This document shows positions 61,942-64,000 of a stretch of 64,000 nucleotides of DNA, one piece after another; within the stretch, counting starts at the first letter, position 1; each line of letters opens with the position of its first letter. The notes beneath the pieces were generated by a model. The model did not search any database. It worked only from the letters and a program-made list of their open reading frames with translations, and was not told the DNA's origin. The stretch spans positions 600,057 through 664,056 of the forward strand of contig JH720328.1 in the NCBI GenBank assembly GCA_000231825.2. The letters are read 5' to 3'. This DNA is from Tetrahymena elliotti 4EA. Its lineage: Eukaryota > Ciliophora > Oligohymenophorea > Hymenostomatida > Tetrahymenidae. Both the position numbers and the translations under genes were made by a program.

Positions 61942-64000
61942 ATGATGAATGTATATTTAGAGTGTAACAAATAATGTTTAATTTTTAACTCACCTCTTCA
62001 GTCAAGCTAAAGAAATTTAAGTAACACTTAGGATTAGAAGTAAGAAGATGGTGAAGATGAATAATATAATAAATTTAATTAAAAACCATTCTAAACAATT
62101 AAATGTAATTAGTCAGAAAAATTACATGTTGGAGATTCAGGTATATCAGATAGTAGCTTTTAAATGAGTTTAGATTACTCTAAATATGACTTACAAAATA
62201 AAACTTCAAATTATGAATCCTGCCAAAATGTACAAAACTAGGAAATTTAAGTGTAATGCTTCTCTTAGACTTAAGAAAGTTAGTAGGCTTAAGAAAAGTA
62301 GAATTAAGTGCTAGTGAATTAAAAATAATAAATAAAAAATGATGAATAAATAAAATCAATCACTCAAGTTTTTAGTAAAGTTTAACTTTAGAGGATAAAT
62401 AATGAAGAAAATCAAGATACTGAAAGCAAAAACAAGAGTGCTGGATGGGAAAAAGAAGAAAAAATAGAAAGTAGAACTAATAATATTTGGTTTAATGAAG
62501 AACTTATTTATGAAAAAGACACTTAAACATTAAATAAAAAAATGACAACAGTATTTCAAAAATAAAATATTTTTGATTAAACAAATGTATAAAAATAAAA
62601 TTTCTAAAAGGCAGCTAAAATAATAAACAAACTACTAAATAATTCTATTAATAGAGTTATGAGAATTAGGTAGCATGTTTAGAACTTCATAAAATTGTTA
62701 AAACTTAGAAAAAGTAATAAGGATATCAGTGATTTAAATGAAAAAGACTTTGTACAAATTAATGATTTAAGCTATTTTTATAAGTAGTAGATTAAAGATT
62801 TACACACCAACTTTTTATACAAGTGCCTTAACTAAATTTTTAAATTTACTAAAATGATTCCTATATTTTTACCTACAAACACATTGAGAGTCATTTGGGA
62901 TTTAAGTTAAGTAGTTTTTACTTATCTCTATCTTTACTTTTATTCGATTTTTATGTTTTTCGATTAAGATGAACCTGATACGAATTTAATTATTAGAAGT
63001 TCTACTTTTGCATTCTTTTTATTCTTAATTGACTTCTTCATTAACTTAAATACTGCTTACTTTGATAGAGATAGTATAATAACTAAGAGAAAATTAATTG
63101 CTAAATATTACATCTTTTCCACAGAATTTGTAACTGATTAGATAAGTCTTCTTGTTTTAGGGATAAAAATGGTTTATTAAAAAGAATATATTTACAATCC
63201 TGACCATAATTTATTAAGATATGCTTTCAATTTTCTCATATTCTTAAAGTTAAATGGCTTATCTTCTAAATAATAAAGGTTTCATTATGTTTTTATCTTA
63301 AAAGAGTATTAAAAGCATATTGTAAGACTTTTTAATTAAATAGCAAGTGTCATTACTGCTGCACATATAGGTACAAAAGAATTTATTAAAGTTTCTTTCG
63401 TTTTTTCACAATAGAATAAAATATAAATAGCTTAAATTTTATAAAATTAGTAATCATATATGTTATGAAGTAAATAAGAATTTTAGTAAAAACATTCAAA
63501 AATTTGATATTTTATAAACTATACATTTAATAGATATTAATTTATTTATTAACATTTTTATAAAAAGCTGCAATTGGATGGTATTTTGTTTCTATATAAG
63601 AAAGACTAAATGGTTATCCTAATAATTGGCTTGATGAGAAAGGATTATAAGCCAATTTGTATTATGAAAAATACATCTATTCTATATACTGGTCAATTAC
63701 AACTATGACAACAGGTAAATTTTGCTTTCAAAGTTGATAATGAATAATTTTTTAATTAAATAGTTGGATATGGAGATATCGCGGCTACTAATTATGTTGA
63801 AGCACTTTATATAGCAATAAATATGATAATATTTAGTTGCATTTTTGCTTACTCAATTAATAATATTGGTATTATACTGTAAGAAATAGAGAGATCATCA
63901 AAGTAGCTTAATGATAATTTATCAACTATTTAAAGGTATTAATTATTATAAATTTATATAATAGTTAGAAAATTTTATAACAATTAGGTATTTACATAGA
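61942..64000 (+). CDS. Voltage/cyclic-nucleotide-type K+ channel (3' end beyond window)
   Basis: Plasma or ciliary membrane cation channel. The ATG at 61942 is the first of two consecutive ATGs, and the frame is open from there. The N-terminal 250 residues are Gln/Asn-rich and cytosolic. About six membrane segments follow: VIWDLSQVVFTYLYLYFYSI, STFAFFFLFLIDFFINLNTA, ASVITAAHIAAIGWYFVSIQ and others. The pore reads YWSITTMTTVGYGDIAA, with the K+ selectivity filter TVGYGD at residues 525-530. The last helix, ALYIAINMIIFSCIFAYSIN, leads into a C-linker-like stretch (LQEIERSSKQLNDNLSTI), as in CNG/HCN/EAG channels. Introns 63371-63567 and 63715-63763 both split codons in phase. A third intron near 63940 is possible. 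Any cyclic-nucleotide-binding domain would lie beyond the window. The S4 charge pattern is weak. Confidence 0.85.

Noticed and set aside
1..64000. CRISPR arrays, insertion sequences, transposase genes, telomeric repeats
   Set aside because: No spaced direct-repeat arrays, no terminal inverted repeats with a transposase, and no C4A2/G4T2 telomere runs were seen.

Overview
The window looks like nuclear DNA of an oligohymenophorean ciliate, probably Tetrahymena or a close relative. Three things in the sequence support this. (1) Long, domain-rich reading frames are open only if TAA and TAG are read as glutamine and TGA is the only stop. (2) The DNA is very AT-rich. (3) Genes carry short AT-rich GT...AG introns, mostly about 50-60 nt. 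For most genes the exon phases close exactly when these introns are removed. I cannot name the species, and I cannot tell macronuclear from micronuclear DNA.

Layout. 1-2554 (-): 5' end of a secreted LamG-like/Cys-rich protein that runs off the window. 4379-7988 and 8955-10527 (+): two unrecognised, probably membrane-anchored proteins. 10783-10854 (-): tRNA-Asp(GTC). 11414-12088 (+): four-pass membrane protein. 12899-13300 (+): weak ORF. 13288-15393 (-): ABCB-type half transporter. 16170-18988 (-): Sin1-like TORC2 subunit with CRIM, Ras-binding-like and PH regions. 20790-23497 and 26117-28941 (-): an EXS-only and a full SPX-EXS (XPR1/SYG1-type) protein that share an intron position. 30939-33101 (+): multi-pass protein with a DUF229/sulfatase-like domain. 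33645-35501 (+): RBR ubiquitin ligase. 37091-38020 (+): a shortened relative that keeps only an IBR-like segment. 40716-46927 (+): a 2050-residue hybrid histidine kinase. 48050-54967 (-): a 1962-residue protein with TPR-like, pseudokinase and MORN regions. 55981-60373 (-): a 1032-residue, RRM-rich, probably mitochondrial protein. 61942-64000 (+): start of a voltage/cyclic-nucleotide-type K+ channel.

There is no operon-like organisation. Genes are single units on both strands, separated by 0.3-2.7 kb of very AT-rich DNA with tetranucleotide runs, a diverged 280-bp tandem duplication (19.7-20.3 kb) and a small GC-rich hairpin island (38.4 kb). Several neighbours look like products of local duplication: the EXS pair, the RBR pair, and perhaps the two proteins at 4.4-10.5 kb. 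By theme, signalling and transport dominate: two-component kinase, TORC2 subunit, pseudokinase, K+ channel, ABC and phosphate transport. No new defence or mobile system was seen. The most unusual items are the TPR-pseudokinase-MORN architecture, the IBR-only RBR relative and the histidine kinase whose dimerisation domain is split by an Asn/Gln-rich insert.
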